Shown: positions 7,423 through 14,724 of the stretch, in pieces
How positions within the stretch are numbered: the first letter of the stretch is position 1
How the letters are laid out: each line of letters starts with the position of its first letter
Source: Blastococcus sp.
Lineage (GTDB): Bacteria > Actinomycetota > Actinomycetes > Mycobacteriales > Geodermatophilaceae
Assembly: GCA_025465355.1 (NCBI GenBank)
Contig: JAODNN010000022.1
Location: 1 to 41,390 of the forward strand
DNA: 41,390 nucleotides
Reading direction: 5' to 3'
Program-made: the position numbers and the translations under genes
The notes under the pieces: generated by a model
The model's database searches: none
What the model saw: the letters and a program-made list of their open reading frames with translations, nothing else
What the model was told of the DNA's origin: nothing

Positions 7423-8580
7423 ATGCAGCGCGGGCAGCCGAAGGGACCCCCGGAGAGGGGTCAAGCCCCCGACAGCTCTCTCGCGGCCGCCTACGGCGCC
7501 TGGCGGTCAGGAAGCTGCCTCGTCCTTCTGGACGACGTCTCCGCCGTGCCGACGGCTCGCCTGGCCTTCCCGGCGGAAACCGCGACCCCCGATCAGGTGG
7601 CCTTCGCGATCCGCCACGGCTCCGGGTACTTGAGCGTCGCGCTGAGAGCGGCCGACGCGGATCGCCTGGACATCCCGGTGATGACGACGGCTCACTGCGC
7701 CGGAGACGTCGAGGTGGCCGTCTCCGTGGACGCCGCCTCGCACACGACCACCGGGATCTCCGCGACCGACAGAGCACGCACCCTGGCCCTGCTCGGATCT
7801 CGGCGTACGCACGCGGCGGACTTCAGCCGCCCAGGGCATGTGGCGGTGACCCGCGTGAAGCGGCCTGCCACCGACTCCGCGGAATCAGTCGAAGGCGCGC
7901 TCCTGCAGCTGTCCGAAAGTGTCGGCAAACACCCTGCCGTAGCCCTGGTCGACCTCGTCGGCATCGCGGACCCGACTCGCCTTGCAGACGTAGACGAGAG
8001 CATCACGTTCGCAGCCAAATATGATCTCGCCACCTGCCGGGTCAGTGCGGTCGTGGCCCAACTACTGCGCCCAGCAGCACTACGCCGCGCGGCGGAGGTC
8101 TGCGTCCGGGGGGGCCGGGACATCCGCGCCGTCGCATACCGGACCGGGCCAGGCCACCTCCAGCACGTGGCGTTCATCCGTGGCGACATCTCCGACCGCG
8201 ACGCGCAGGTCGACGTCCACGTCGAATGTGACGCAGGGAGCGTCTTCGGTTCGGCGGTCTGCCGGTGCGGCGACGCCATGAACGGCAGGCTCGCGCGGCT
8301 GCGATCCCACAACGGCGTCCTCCTCGTGATTCGTGAGGCACGGGCAGCTGAGGCGTCCACGAGCGGGCGGGCCGTGGAAGGCCGACTTCCGTACACCGGC
8401 TGTGCGAATGAGCAGGGTCCCGACCAACACGCGCTCACGGGCTGCGGAGCTTCGATCGCCCTGGAGATCCTCGCCGACCTCGGGATCGAACCCAACCAAG
8501 CGAAAGCGATACCAGCTCTCGCGGGAGCTGACCTCTCTGCCAGCTCACGCGCGTGCAAGCTCCTAACTTCGCGGTCATGA
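7423..8580 (+). CDS. Diverged RibB-RibA-like protein (DHBP synthase/GTP cyclohydrolase II fold)
   Basis: A 385-residue fusion resembling bifunctional RibBA of riboflavin synthesis. The N-terminal half keeps the RibB-like HTTTGISATDRART and RPGHV, and the C-terminal half keeps the GTP cyclohydrolase II zinc site C-x10-C-x-C (Cys 269, 280, 282 in ECDAGSVFGSAVCRCGD). However, the RibB acidic loop (DDEDRENEGDL-like) reads DDVSAVPTARL, and the RibA RQEGRGIGL motif is replaced by REARAAEAST. Normal riboflavin-pathway activity is therefore doubtful. ATG 7423 (or the adjacent GTG 7420) follows AGGAGA. It has its own promoter matching that of the monooxygenase operon, so it is probably a pathway-specific enzyme or flavin/pterin-binding protein rather than housekeeping RibBA. 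Confidence 0.75.
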   Translation: MQRGQPKGPPERGQAPDSSLAAAYGAWRSGSCLVLLDDVSAVPTARLAFPAETATPDQVAFAIRHGSGYLSVALRAADADRLDIPVMTTAHCAGDVEVAVSVDAASHTTTGISATDRARTLALLGSRRTHAADFSRPGHVAVTRVKRPATDSAESVEGALLQLSESVGKHPAVALVDLVGIADPTRLADVDESITFAAKYDLATCRVSAVVAQLLRPAALRRAAEVCVRGGRDIRAVAYRTGPGHLQHVAFIRGDISDRDAQVDVHVECDAGSVFGSAVCRCGDAMNGRLARLRSHNGVLLVIREARAAEASTSGRAVEGRLPYTGCANEQGPDQHALTGCGASIALEILADLGIEPNQAKAIPALAGADLSASSRACKLLTSRS

Positions 8581-8615
8581 CCAGCTCGGCCGAATATCGC
8601 CAGGTGGTGCAGGAA

Positions 8616-8636
8616 TCCCGGGATGACCGCCCGGGA
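8616..8636 (+). terminator. Possible hairpin terminator after RibBA-like gene
   Basis: Perfect 7-bp stem TCCCGGG/CCCGGGA with a seven-base loop, 36 bp after the stop codon. No T-tract follows, so termination is only suggested. Confidence 0.35.
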
Positions 8637-8734
8637 CGTCACAGCGCCCGTCACGGATAGCGTCGTTCTCGTCAACCTGCTGAGGCCCACCAACTTCGGC
8701 GGTGGAGTACCGCACGGCGGCACCCTCACTCGCA

Positions 8735-8766
8735 TCGTCGAGTGAACCAAATTGCCCCCACGACGA
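8735..8766 (+). repeat. 32-bp repeat, right copy
   Basis: Direct repeat of 667-698: the first 11 and last 14 bases are identical and the seven-base centre differs at four positions. It lies at the right border of the LysR-controlled block. Confidence 0.6.
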
Positions 8767-8843
8767 GCGAACTCATGACGCTGGCGTCCTGTCCCCACGC
8801 TGCCTGACGCGACGTGTCACCGAACCATGCAGCAGTCCCGTCC

Positions 8844-9767
8844 TTATCTGCCTGCCGCTGTGCGCCGTTGCAAGTGCGGGAGGACGTCTCGGGCAAAGAT
8901 GGGCACGACCTTCGCCCGGTCGTGTGCCACTGGCGCGAAGATCAGCCAGTCCGCGCCGGCGTCGTGGTATTCGGCCGCCCGCGCGACGGCATCGCCCGGC
9001 GTTCCGCTGAGCAGGTAGCGATCCGCGAGTCGAGTGAAGTCCTGCTGGTAAACGTCGCTGGCGCCGCGGATCGCCGCCTGGCGTGCGGCCGGGCCATCGT
9101 CGCCCACCGCGCCCCAGCAGAGGATCGCCCCGTGCACGGTCGAGGGGTCGCGGCCGGCACTCTCGGCCTCTTCGCGAACACGTGCCAGGCTTCGCGCCAG
9201 CTGTTCGGGGGTGTACATGTACGGCAGCCAGACATCTGCGTAGCGGCCCGCCCGCCGAACGGCGGCGGCGCTGCGGCCGCCGACCCAGATGGGTGGGCCA
9301 CCGGCCTGCACCGGGCCGGGCTGCAGCTCCAACGCCGGGACCTGGGTGAATCGGCCGTCGAACGAGACCGGCCCACGGGCCCAGAACCGCCTGGCCAACT
9401 CGAGCGTCTCGTCGGTGCGGGCACCACGCTCGGCGGGGTCGACACCGACCGCGGTGAACTCCGGCGGGAACTCCCCACCGACGCCCACACCGAGTTCGAA
9501 CCGGCCACCGGAGACCTGGTCCAGCGTGGTTGCCAGCTTGACCGCGAGCGCTGCGGGATAGAGCGGCAGAACCGTCAGGGAGCTGATCAGTCGGACCCGG
9601 CTGGTCACCCCTGCCGCCGCGGCCAGGGTGACGAAGCTGTTCCCCACCGGACCGTGGAAGAACACGTGTTCGCCACTTGCGACACCGTCGAAGCCGAGCG
9701 CCTCGGCCCGACGCGCCTGCTCGACCGTCCGGGCCGGGTCGGGGCCGATAAAGAGTGCCACCCGCAA
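8844..9767 (-). CDS. LLM-class flavin/F420-dependent oxidoreductase
   Basis: A 307-residue luciferase-like TIM-barrel oxidoreductase. Typical stretches are RAEALGFDGVASGEHV, LDQVSGGRFELGVGVGG, then GGPPIWVGGRSAAAVRRAGR and ADVWLP. Its length and spacing fit the F420-dependent actinobacterial branch better than FMN two-component oxygenases, but cofactor is not certain. The TTG start is supported by AGGAGG seven bases upstream. It is transcribed divergently from the acyl-CoA ligase, and both promoters overlap the same TetR-type operator. It probably oxidises or reduces an intermediate of the acyl-CoA pathway. Confidence 0.85.
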   Translation of the reverse strand: MRVALFIGPDPARTVEQARRAEALGFDGVASGEHVFFHGPVGNSFVTLAAAAGVTSRVRLISSLTVLPLYPAALAVKLATTLDQVSGGRFELGVGVGGEFPPEFTAVGVDPAERGARTDETLELARRFWARGPVSFDGRFTQVPALELQPGPVQAGGPPIWVGGRSAAAVRRAGRYADVWLPYMYTPEQLARSLARVREEAESAGRDPSTVHGAILCWGAVGDDGPAARQAAIRGASDVYQQDFTRLADRYLLSGTPGDAVARAAEYHDAGADWLIFAPVAHDRAKVVPIFARDVLPHLQRRTAAGR

Positions 9768-9801
9768 CGCGCGTCCTCCTGACCTCCGCCTGGGTGTACC
9801 G

Positions 9802-9869
9802 ACGCTATTCCACCCACCGATAGAACTTCAACTAGGTGGTTGACGAATTGCGTGGACCGCCCATAGGTT
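9802..9869. promoter_or_regulatory. Divergent promoters with TetR-type operator, site 1
   Basis: Operator core TCAACTAGGTGGTTGA at 9828-9843, an imperfect palindrome. On the plus strand TTGACG (9840-9845) is followed after 18 bp by TAGGTT (9864-9869). On the minus strand TTGAAG is followed after 18 bp by TAGCGT (9807-9802). Both -35 boxes overlap the operator, so binding would block both promoters. A sequence sharing TTCAAC-N5-GGTTGACGA lies at 14665-14684. Confidence 0.65.
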
Positions 9870-9923
9870 CCTGAGCACCCACGTGGGGTTCCCCGCTCGG
9901 CGGCAGCCACCGAAGGAGTTGGC

Positions 9924-11480
9924 ATGGCCCGTTTGGTGCACGAGTTCGTCCAGTCGGCCGTGGAACGGTTCGGCGACCGGACCGCGCTCGTCGACGACAA
10001 CGGCACGCTGAGCTACCGCGAACTGTGGGACCGCTCCCGTCGCGTGGCCGGTGCGCTGGCCGACCTCGGCGTACAGCCAGGCGATCGGGTCGTCGGGTTG
10101 ATGAACAACCGCAACGAATGGGTCGAGGTCGACAACGCGGTCTCCATGCTCGGCGCCGTCCGCGGTCGGCTGAACAACCGCGACTCGGCGCGGGAGTTCG
10201 CCTTCGTCTTGAACGACCTGCGGCCGACCGTCGTCATCACCGGCCCGGAGTTCACCGACACGATCCAGGGACTGGTGGAGAACGGCGCCGTCCCCGCCAT
10301 GCGAGTCCTGGGCCTGGGCTCGGACGGCGACTACGAACGGCTACTGGCCGCGGCAGAGCCGATGGTCGCCCGACCGACCAGCACCGACGACCCCTATCTG
10401 GTCTTCCACACGTCCGGCACGACGGGCCACTACAAGGGCGCGGTCTACCTGCACCGCAACTGGCTCGCCGTCTACCGGAACATCCTCGCCGAGATCATGG
10501 GGGACGTCGATCCGGACTGCGCGCTGCTCCACGTCGGTCCGCTCTCCCACCAGTCGGGCATCCTCACCTCGCCGGGCCTGTTCCGCGGTGCCCGGTCCGT
10601 CATGCTCGCTCAGTTCGACCCCGTGCGGATCTTCGAGCTCATCGAGCAGCAGAAGATCACCCACACGATCCTGGCGCCGGCGATCATCAACGCCCTGGCC
10701 AGCCACCCCGCGGCGGCCGAGCACGACTTGTCCAGCCTGCGCCGCATCTACTACTCCGGGGCGCCGATCTCACCGACCGTGCTGCGCCGGGCCATCGACG
10801 TCTTCGGGCCGGTCTTCCTGCAGGGCTACGGCTCGACCGAGGGCGGCACGATCTACAACACCATCCTCTATCCCGACGAGCACATCGCTGCGCTGGAGTC
10901 CCATCCCGAGCGGCTCTCCTCGTGCGGGCGCCCCAGCGTCTTCTTCGATGTCCGCCTTGCCGACGACGAGGGCAAGGAAGTAGCCGTCGGCGACATGGGC
11001 GAGATCTGGGTCCGGGGGGACGCCGTCTCCCAGCACTACTGGGAGGAGCCCGAGGCGACGGCCGCGATGTACGTCGACGGCTGGTTCCGGATGGGCGATC
11101 TCGCGGTGCGGGACCCCGAGGGCTACATCACCATCGTCGACCGCAAGAACGACATGATCATCAGTGGCGGTCTCAACGTGTACCCCCGCGAGGTCGAAGA
11201 CGTCATCGCCAGCCATCCGGCGGTTCGGGAAGTGGCCGTCATCGGCGTTCCGCACGAGAAGTGGGGCGAGGCGGTCAAGGCCTGCGTCTCGCTGACGGAC
11301 GGCGGCTCGCTGTCACTGGAGCAGGTACAGGAGCACTGTCGCAGCGCGGGACTGGCCTCCTACAAGAAGCCGCTGAGCCTCGACGTCGTCGACGAGATCC
11401 CCAAGACCGCCGTGGGCAAGCTGTTCCGACGCGGCCTGCGAGAGCCCTACTGGACGGGGCAGGAGCGGCGCATCGGCTGA
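9924..11480 (+). CDS. AMP-dependent acyl-CoA synthetase/ligase
   Basis: A 518-residue adenylate-forming enzyme that activates a carboxylic acid with ATP and CoA. Visible motifs: P-loop TSGTTGHYKGA near residue 160, GYGSTEGG near 305, DGWFRMGDLA near 390, the hinge DRKNDMIISGG near 410 and the catalytic Lys in PKTAVGKLFRR near 500. AAGGAG lies before the ATG. The full motif set and normal length indicate an active enzyme. It is the first plus-strand gene behind operator site 1 and probably starts the pathway handled by the downstream dehydrogenase, hydratase-like and thiolase-like proteins. The acid substrate is unknown; fatty, steroid-side-chain or aryl acids all fit the family. Confidence 0.9.
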   Translation: MARLVHEFVQSAVERFGDRTALVDDNGTLSYRELWDRSRRVAGALADLGVQPGDRVVGLMNNRNEWVEVDNAVSMLGAVRGRLNNRDSAREFAFVLNDLRPTVVITGPEFTDTIQGLVENGAVPAMRVLGLGSDGDYERLLAAAEPMVARPTSTDDPYLVFHTSGTTGHYKGAVYLHRNWLAVYRNILAEIMGDVDPDCALLHVGPLSHQSGILTSPGLFRGARSVMLAQFDPVRIFELIEQQKITHTILAPAIINALASHPAAAEHDLSSLRRIYYSGAPISPTVLRRAIDVFGPVFLQGYGSTEGGTIYNTILYPDEHIAALESHPERLSSCGRPSVFFDVRLADDEGKEVAVGDMGEIWVRGDAVSQHYWEEPEATAAMYVDGWFRMGDLAVRDPEGYITIVDRKNDMIISGGLNVYPREVEDVIASHPAVREVAVIGVPHEKWGEAVKACVSLTDGGSLSLEQVQEHCRSAGLASYKKPLSLDVVDEIPKTAVGKLFRRGLREPYWTGQERRIG

Positions 11481-11506
11481 GCCCGTGCCGCCCGCCGCCC
11501 GCCGGG

Positions 11507-12139
11507 TCAGGAGGACGCTCGGAACAGCCGCAGAAGATTGGCGGCGACGGCGGCGGCCATCGCCTCGATGTCCTTCTTGCGCTTGGACCGGAACCACACC
11601 GGGACGTAATTGATCGCGCCGTGCAGGTTGTGCATCGCGATCTGCTCGTCGACGTCGAACTCGCCGGAAGCGATGCCCTCACGGACGACGGAGCGGAAGA
11701 CCATGTCGTGCTGTCGGCGCAGCGCCTTGCTGCGCTGGCGGTAGGTCTCGGGCCAGTCCATCGGCTGCAGGAACATCCTGGCCATCTGTGGCTGATCACG
11801 GACGATGATCACCAACTGGGTGGCGATGAGCCGGCTCAGCCGTTCCGACGCCGTGCCCGCCGAGTCGGCCGCCACCTCGGCCAGCCGGTCGTTGATCCGG
11901 GTGGCCAGGACCTCCAGGCACGCACTGACCAGCGCTTCCTTGCTCGGGAAGTAGTGGTACAGCGTCGCCTTGGTCAGGTCGAGGCGATCGGCGATCTCGT
12001 CGAGGCTCATCCCGTGGAAGCCGCGCTCAGCCAGCACGTCGGCCGCGGCGGTGAGGATGTCCTGGACCTTCTGGTCGCGCCGGCGGGCCACGCGGCTGAC
12101 CGGCACCTCCGCCGATGCCACCACCGGACGCGTCGTCAT
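11507..12139 (-). CDS. TetR/AcrR-family repressor of the acyl-CoA cluster
   Basis: A 210-residue TetR regulator. Residues about 25-70 form the DNA-binding domain, with ILTAAADVLAERGFHGMSLD followed by IADRLDLTKATLYHYFPSKE. The C-terminal ligand domain ends with HGAINYVPVWFRSKRK, a region similar to TetR proteins that sense acyl-CoA-type ligands. GGAGGG precedes the ATG by nine bases. It is the last gene of the minus-strand operon hydratase-like, DUF35, dehydrogenase, TetR, starting 16 bp after the dehydrogenase stop, so it probably represses its own transcription. The likely operators are at 9828-9843 and 14666-14681. Confidence 0.88.
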   Translation of the reverse strand: MTTRPVVASAEVPVSRVARRRDQKVQDILTAAADVLAERGFHGMSLDEIADRLDLTKATLYHYFPSKEALVSACLEVLATRINDRLAEVAADSAGTASERLSRLIATQLVIIVRDQPQMARMFLQPMDWPETYRQRSKALRRQHDMVFRSVVREGIASGEFDVDEQIAMHNLHGAINYVPVWFRSKRKKDIEAMAAAVAANLLRLFRASS

Positions 12140-12155
12140 CGCGGTTATCCCTCCG

Positions 12156-13334
12156 TTAGGTCAGGGCGGCGGTTCTGCTCCAGCCCGGTTCCCTGCGCAG
12201 CTGCCCCGCCACGATGCGCTGCTGGATCTCGCTCGTACCGCCACCGATGGTGAACAGCCGGGCATCCCGGTAGAGCCGCTCGATCTCGTACTCGCGGATG
12301 TAGCCGTAGCCGCCATGGACCTGCAGCGCGAGATTCACCGCCGAGTTGGCCAGCCGGCCGCCGACGAGCTTGCCGATCGAGGCGTCCAGGATAGCTGGGC
12401 GCTCCCTGTCGACCAGGCCGGCAACGTGCCGGTACAGCAGCCGGCACTCCAACAGCGCCGCAGCGATGTCGGCCAGCATCGCCTGGACGGCGCCGATCTC
12501 GTGGAGAGGGGCGCCGAAGGCGGTGCGGTCGGCCGCGTACGCCGTCGCGAGGTCCAGGGCCCGAGCACACATACCCGCGCCGATGGCCGGCACGGCCAGC
12601 CGTTCGTAGTCGAGCACGTCCATTCCAACCTGCCAGCCCGCGCCCTCCGCGCCGAGCCGGTCGGTGTCGGGCACCCGGACGTCGTCGAGGAGGAGCTCGC
12701 ACGTCGGTGAGGAGCGAAGGCCCATCTTTTCCAGCGTCCGGGCGACCGCGATGCCGGGCGTATCCATCGGGACGACGAACGTCGTCATCGCGCCGCGCGT
12801 GCCTCCGCCGCCGGTGCGGCACAGCACCAGCAGGGCGTCGGCGATGGCCGCGTTCGTGATGAACATCTTCCGGCCGTCCAATCGCCAGCCGTCGCCGTCC
12901 CGCACCGCACGGGTGGTGATCGCCGCGACGTCGGACCCCGTGTGCGGCTCGGTGACCGCCCAGGCGCCGAGGAGCCGACCCTCGGCGACGGCGGGCAGCC
13001 AGCGCTCTTGCTGCTCGGCCGACCCGTGCAGCACCACGGCGCGAGCCAGGAGATAGGTCGGCATGGTCGACATCGCCAGCCCCGCGTTGCCATAGGCCAG
13101 CGCCTCGATGCCCTCGTGCAGTGCAAGCGAATCGGGGCCGGTGCCGCCGAACTCCTGCGGGACGACTGCGCCGTAGAGCCCGAGCCGGCCCGCCTCGAGC
13201 AGCAGTTCGCGGATCAGCGGCAGGTCCTGCGGATGGCTGTCCAACTCGGACCCGCGAGGCAGGATGCGGTCGGCGGTGAAACGCGCGACGGTCTCGGTGA
13301 TAGCGGAGCGCTTCGGCGCTGCCGCGACACTCAT
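12156..13334 (-). CDS. Acyl-CoA dehydrogenase
   Basis: A 392-residue FAD flavoprotein that desaturates an acyl-CoA at C2-C3. The FAD/substrate signature AWAVTEPHTGSDVAA is near residue 130 and the C-terminal GYGYIREYEIERLYRDARLF and GGGTSEIQQ are intact. The usual catalytic Glu of the medium-chain type (YEGTS) is Gly here, but a Glu is present in LDYERL, the position used by isovaleryl-CoA and long-chain dehydrogenases, so an active enzyme of that type is likely. Its ATG overlaps the DUF35 gene stop (ATGA). Position in the TetR operon puts it after the acyl-CoA ligase in the pathway. Confidence 0.9.
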   Translation of the reverse strand: MSVAAAPKRSAITETVARFTADRILPRGSELDSHPQDLPLIRELLLEAGRLGLYGAVVPQEFGGTGPDSLALHEGIEALAYGNAGLAMSTMPTYLLARAVVLHGSAEQQERWLPAVAEGRLLGAWAVTEPHTGSDVAAITTRAVRDGDGWRLDGRKMFITNAAIADALLVLCRTGGGGTRGAMTTFVVPMDTPGIAVARTLEKMGLRSSPTCELLLDDVRVPDTDRLGAEGAGWQVGMDVLDYERLAVPAIGAGMCARALDLATAYAADRTAFGAPLHEIGAVQAMLADIAAALLECRLLYRHVAGLVDRERPAILDASIGKLVGGRLANSAVNLALQVHGGYGYIREYEIERLYRDARLFTIGGGTSEIQQRIVAGQLRREPGWSRTAALT

Positions 13335-13750
13335 GGCTTGTCCCCCGTCGTGAAGCGGAGTTCTGTCCAGTCCCCCTGGTCGACGAATGCAGGCGTCACG
13401 TGCCCGCCGATCTCCGTCGCCCCGGTCACCCGGCCCACCATTCGGCCGCCTCCATCGAGGTCGATGGTGGCGATGTCATAGGGGACGTCGTCGGCGAAGG
13501 CCGGGTCGAAGGCGCGGTGCACGGTGATGAACGAATAGACCGTGCCGATACCCGAGGCCTCCTCCCAGCGGATGCCGGGGTCGGCGCAGTACGGGCAGCC
13601 CGGTGTCGGGGGAAATCGGCGGCGACCGCAGGCGGTGCAGGCCTGGATCAGCACGCGCCCGTTCCGCAGGCCCTGCCAGTAGGTCGCGCTCTGCTCGTCG
13701 GGGCTCGGCCGTGGCCGAGTGGGCGGAGTCGAGGGCTGCGTGCCGGTCAT
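13331..13750 (-). CDS. DUF35 Zn-ribbon/OB-fold acyl-CoA-binding protein
   Basis: A 139-residue protein with a rubredoxin-like zinc ribbon (CTACGRRRFPPTPGCPYC, two CxxC pairs near residues 38-55) followed by an OB-fold (GIGTVYSFITVHRAF and the VPYDIATIDLDGGGRMVGRV region). DUF35 proteins bind acyl-CoAs and partner with thiolase-like or hydratase subunits; in steroid side-chain breakdown the DUF35 domain of ChsH2 binds the aldolase Ltp2. Here the Ltp-like thiolase homologue is encoded just across the divergent promoter at 14725, a natural partner. It lies seven bases after the hydratase-like gene and overlaps the dehydrogenase start. Confidence 0.87.
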   Translation of the reverse strand: MTGTQPSTPPTRPRPSPDEQSATYWQGLRNGRVLIQACTACGRRRFPPTPGCPYCADPGIRWEEASGIGTVYSFITVHRAFDPAFADDVPYDIATIDLDGGGRMVGRVTGATEIGGHVTPAFVDQGDWTELRFTTGDKP

Positions 13751-13757
13751 CAGCGCC

Positions 13758-14570
13758 TCACTTTCCGGTGAACTGCGGCCGACGCTTGTTCGCGAAGGCG
13801 TCGAGGCCCTCGTGCGCGTCCTCGCTGGTCAAGCAGTAGCGCGAGGTCACCTCGCGCTCCAATCGGAGCCCCGCCGAGATGTCGGTCCCTTCCCACCAGG
13901 CCGCGTTGAGGACCTGCTTGGCGTTCCGCACGGCGAGCGCAGACTTTCTCGCCACGCCCGCGGTGAACTCGACCGCAGCCGCCACCAGTTCGCCGTCCTC
14001 GACCACCCGAGATACCAACCCCCAGTCCAGCGCCTCCTCCGCTGCCAGCATCCGGCCGGAGAAGATCAGCTCCCGGGCGCGGGCGGGCCCGACCGCCCGA
14101 GGCAGCAAGGTCAGCGCGCCACCGCCGCCCATCTGGCCGTACGGCAGGTGCGCGTCGCCGATGCGGGCCGACGTCGAGGCGAAGGCCAGATCGCAGGACA
14201 GCATCAGCTCGATGCCGCCGGCGACGGCGATGCCGTTCACCAGAGCGAGGAACGGCTTGGGCTGCTGGCTGATCCGGCCGAAGACCTCGTGCAGGTCGGC
14301 GAGGAACTGCGGAAAGTTGTGCGGATCCCGTTGCAGCGCCTGGTACTTCTTCATGTCTCCGCCGGCGGAGAAGGCGCGGCCGGCACCCGTCACTGCGACC
14401 ACGCGCACCGTCTCATCGGCCGACAGTTCGTCAAAGACCCGGCCGAGCGCCAGGCCGGTGTCCCAGTCGATCGGGTTGAGTTCGTCGGGCCGGTTCATCG
14501 TGACCAGGCCGAGGCACGCTCCCCCGTCGTCGACCGGGATGTGCTCCACGACAAGGGCGTCGGACGCCAT
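13758..14570 (-). CDS. Enoyl-CoA hydratase/isomerase-family protein
   Basis: A 270-residue crotonase-fold protein. The oxyanion-hole regions are visible as GAGRAFSAGGDMKKY near residue 65 and NGIAVAGGIELMLSCDLAFA near 115, followed by AHLPYGQMGGGGALTLLPRAVG. At the usual second catalytic Glu (PEI...G in hydratases) this protein reads D-A-H, so it may not be a standard hydratase; isomerase, hydrolase or retro-reaction roles are open. The ATG at 14570 has GGAG seven bases upstream; a longer in-frame extension runs through the promoter and was rejected. First gene of the minus-strand operon controlled from operator site 2. Confidence 0.85.
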   Translation of the reverse strand: MASDALVVEHIPVDDGGACLGLVTMNRPDELNPIDWDTGLALGRVFDELSADETVRVVAVTGAGRAFSAGGDMKKYQALQRDPHNFPQFLADLHEVFGRISQQPKPFLALVNGIAVAGGIELMLSCDLAFASTSARIGDAHLPYGQMGGGGALTLLPRAVGPARARELIFSGRMLAAEEALDWGLVSRVVEDGELVAAAVEFTAGVARKSALAVRNAKQVLNAAWWEGTDISAGLRLEREVTSRYCLTSEDAHEGLDAFANKRRPQFTGK

Positions 14571-14625
14571 CGCGATCCTCCAGAGTCTGCCGGCCGCGCG
14601 ACGGCCCGTTTCCCGCCGCTGCGAG

Positions 14626-14707
14626 ACGCTAACACCGAGTCGGGTTCCGACGTCAAGGAAGAATTTCAACCGACCGGTTGACGATCGCCCTCCGGCCGCC
14701 CTAGCGT
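14626..14707. promoter_or_regulatory. Divergent promoters with TetR-type operator, site 2
   Basis: Operator core TCAACCGACCGGTTGA at 14666-14681, palindromic in 7 of 8 positions per half. On the plus strand TTGACG (14678-14683) is followed after 18 bp by TAGCGT (14702-14707), the same layout as site 1. On the minus strand TTGACG (14656-14651) is followed after 19 bp by TAGCGT (14631-14626). It lies between the hydratase-like operon and the thiolase-like operon. Confidence 0.68.
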
Positions 14708-14724
14708 CCGGCCCGGGAGGCGAC

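Larger units (their letters stand above)
8581..8843. other. Gap between RibBA-like and LLM genes
   Basis: No gene seen. It holds the hairpin at 8616-8636 and the right copy of the 32-bp repeat at 8735-8766. The flanking genes converge here. Confidence 0.6.

Noticed and set aside
8701-8732. Possible tRNA-like arm in the gap after the RibBA-like gene
   Set aside because: No cloverleaf, anticodon arm or TpsiC consensus could be formed. No tRNA was found elsewhere either.
10025-12253. Long plus-strand frame overlapping the acyl-CoA ligase and running antisense to TetR
   Set aside because: No domain, extreme Arg/Pro content, and conflicts with well-supported genes.
9828-14681. Assigning the TetR protein as KstR2 or FadR
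   Set aside because: The operator sequence does not match the KstR2 site I know and the ligand domain is not diagnostic; only the family name is safe.
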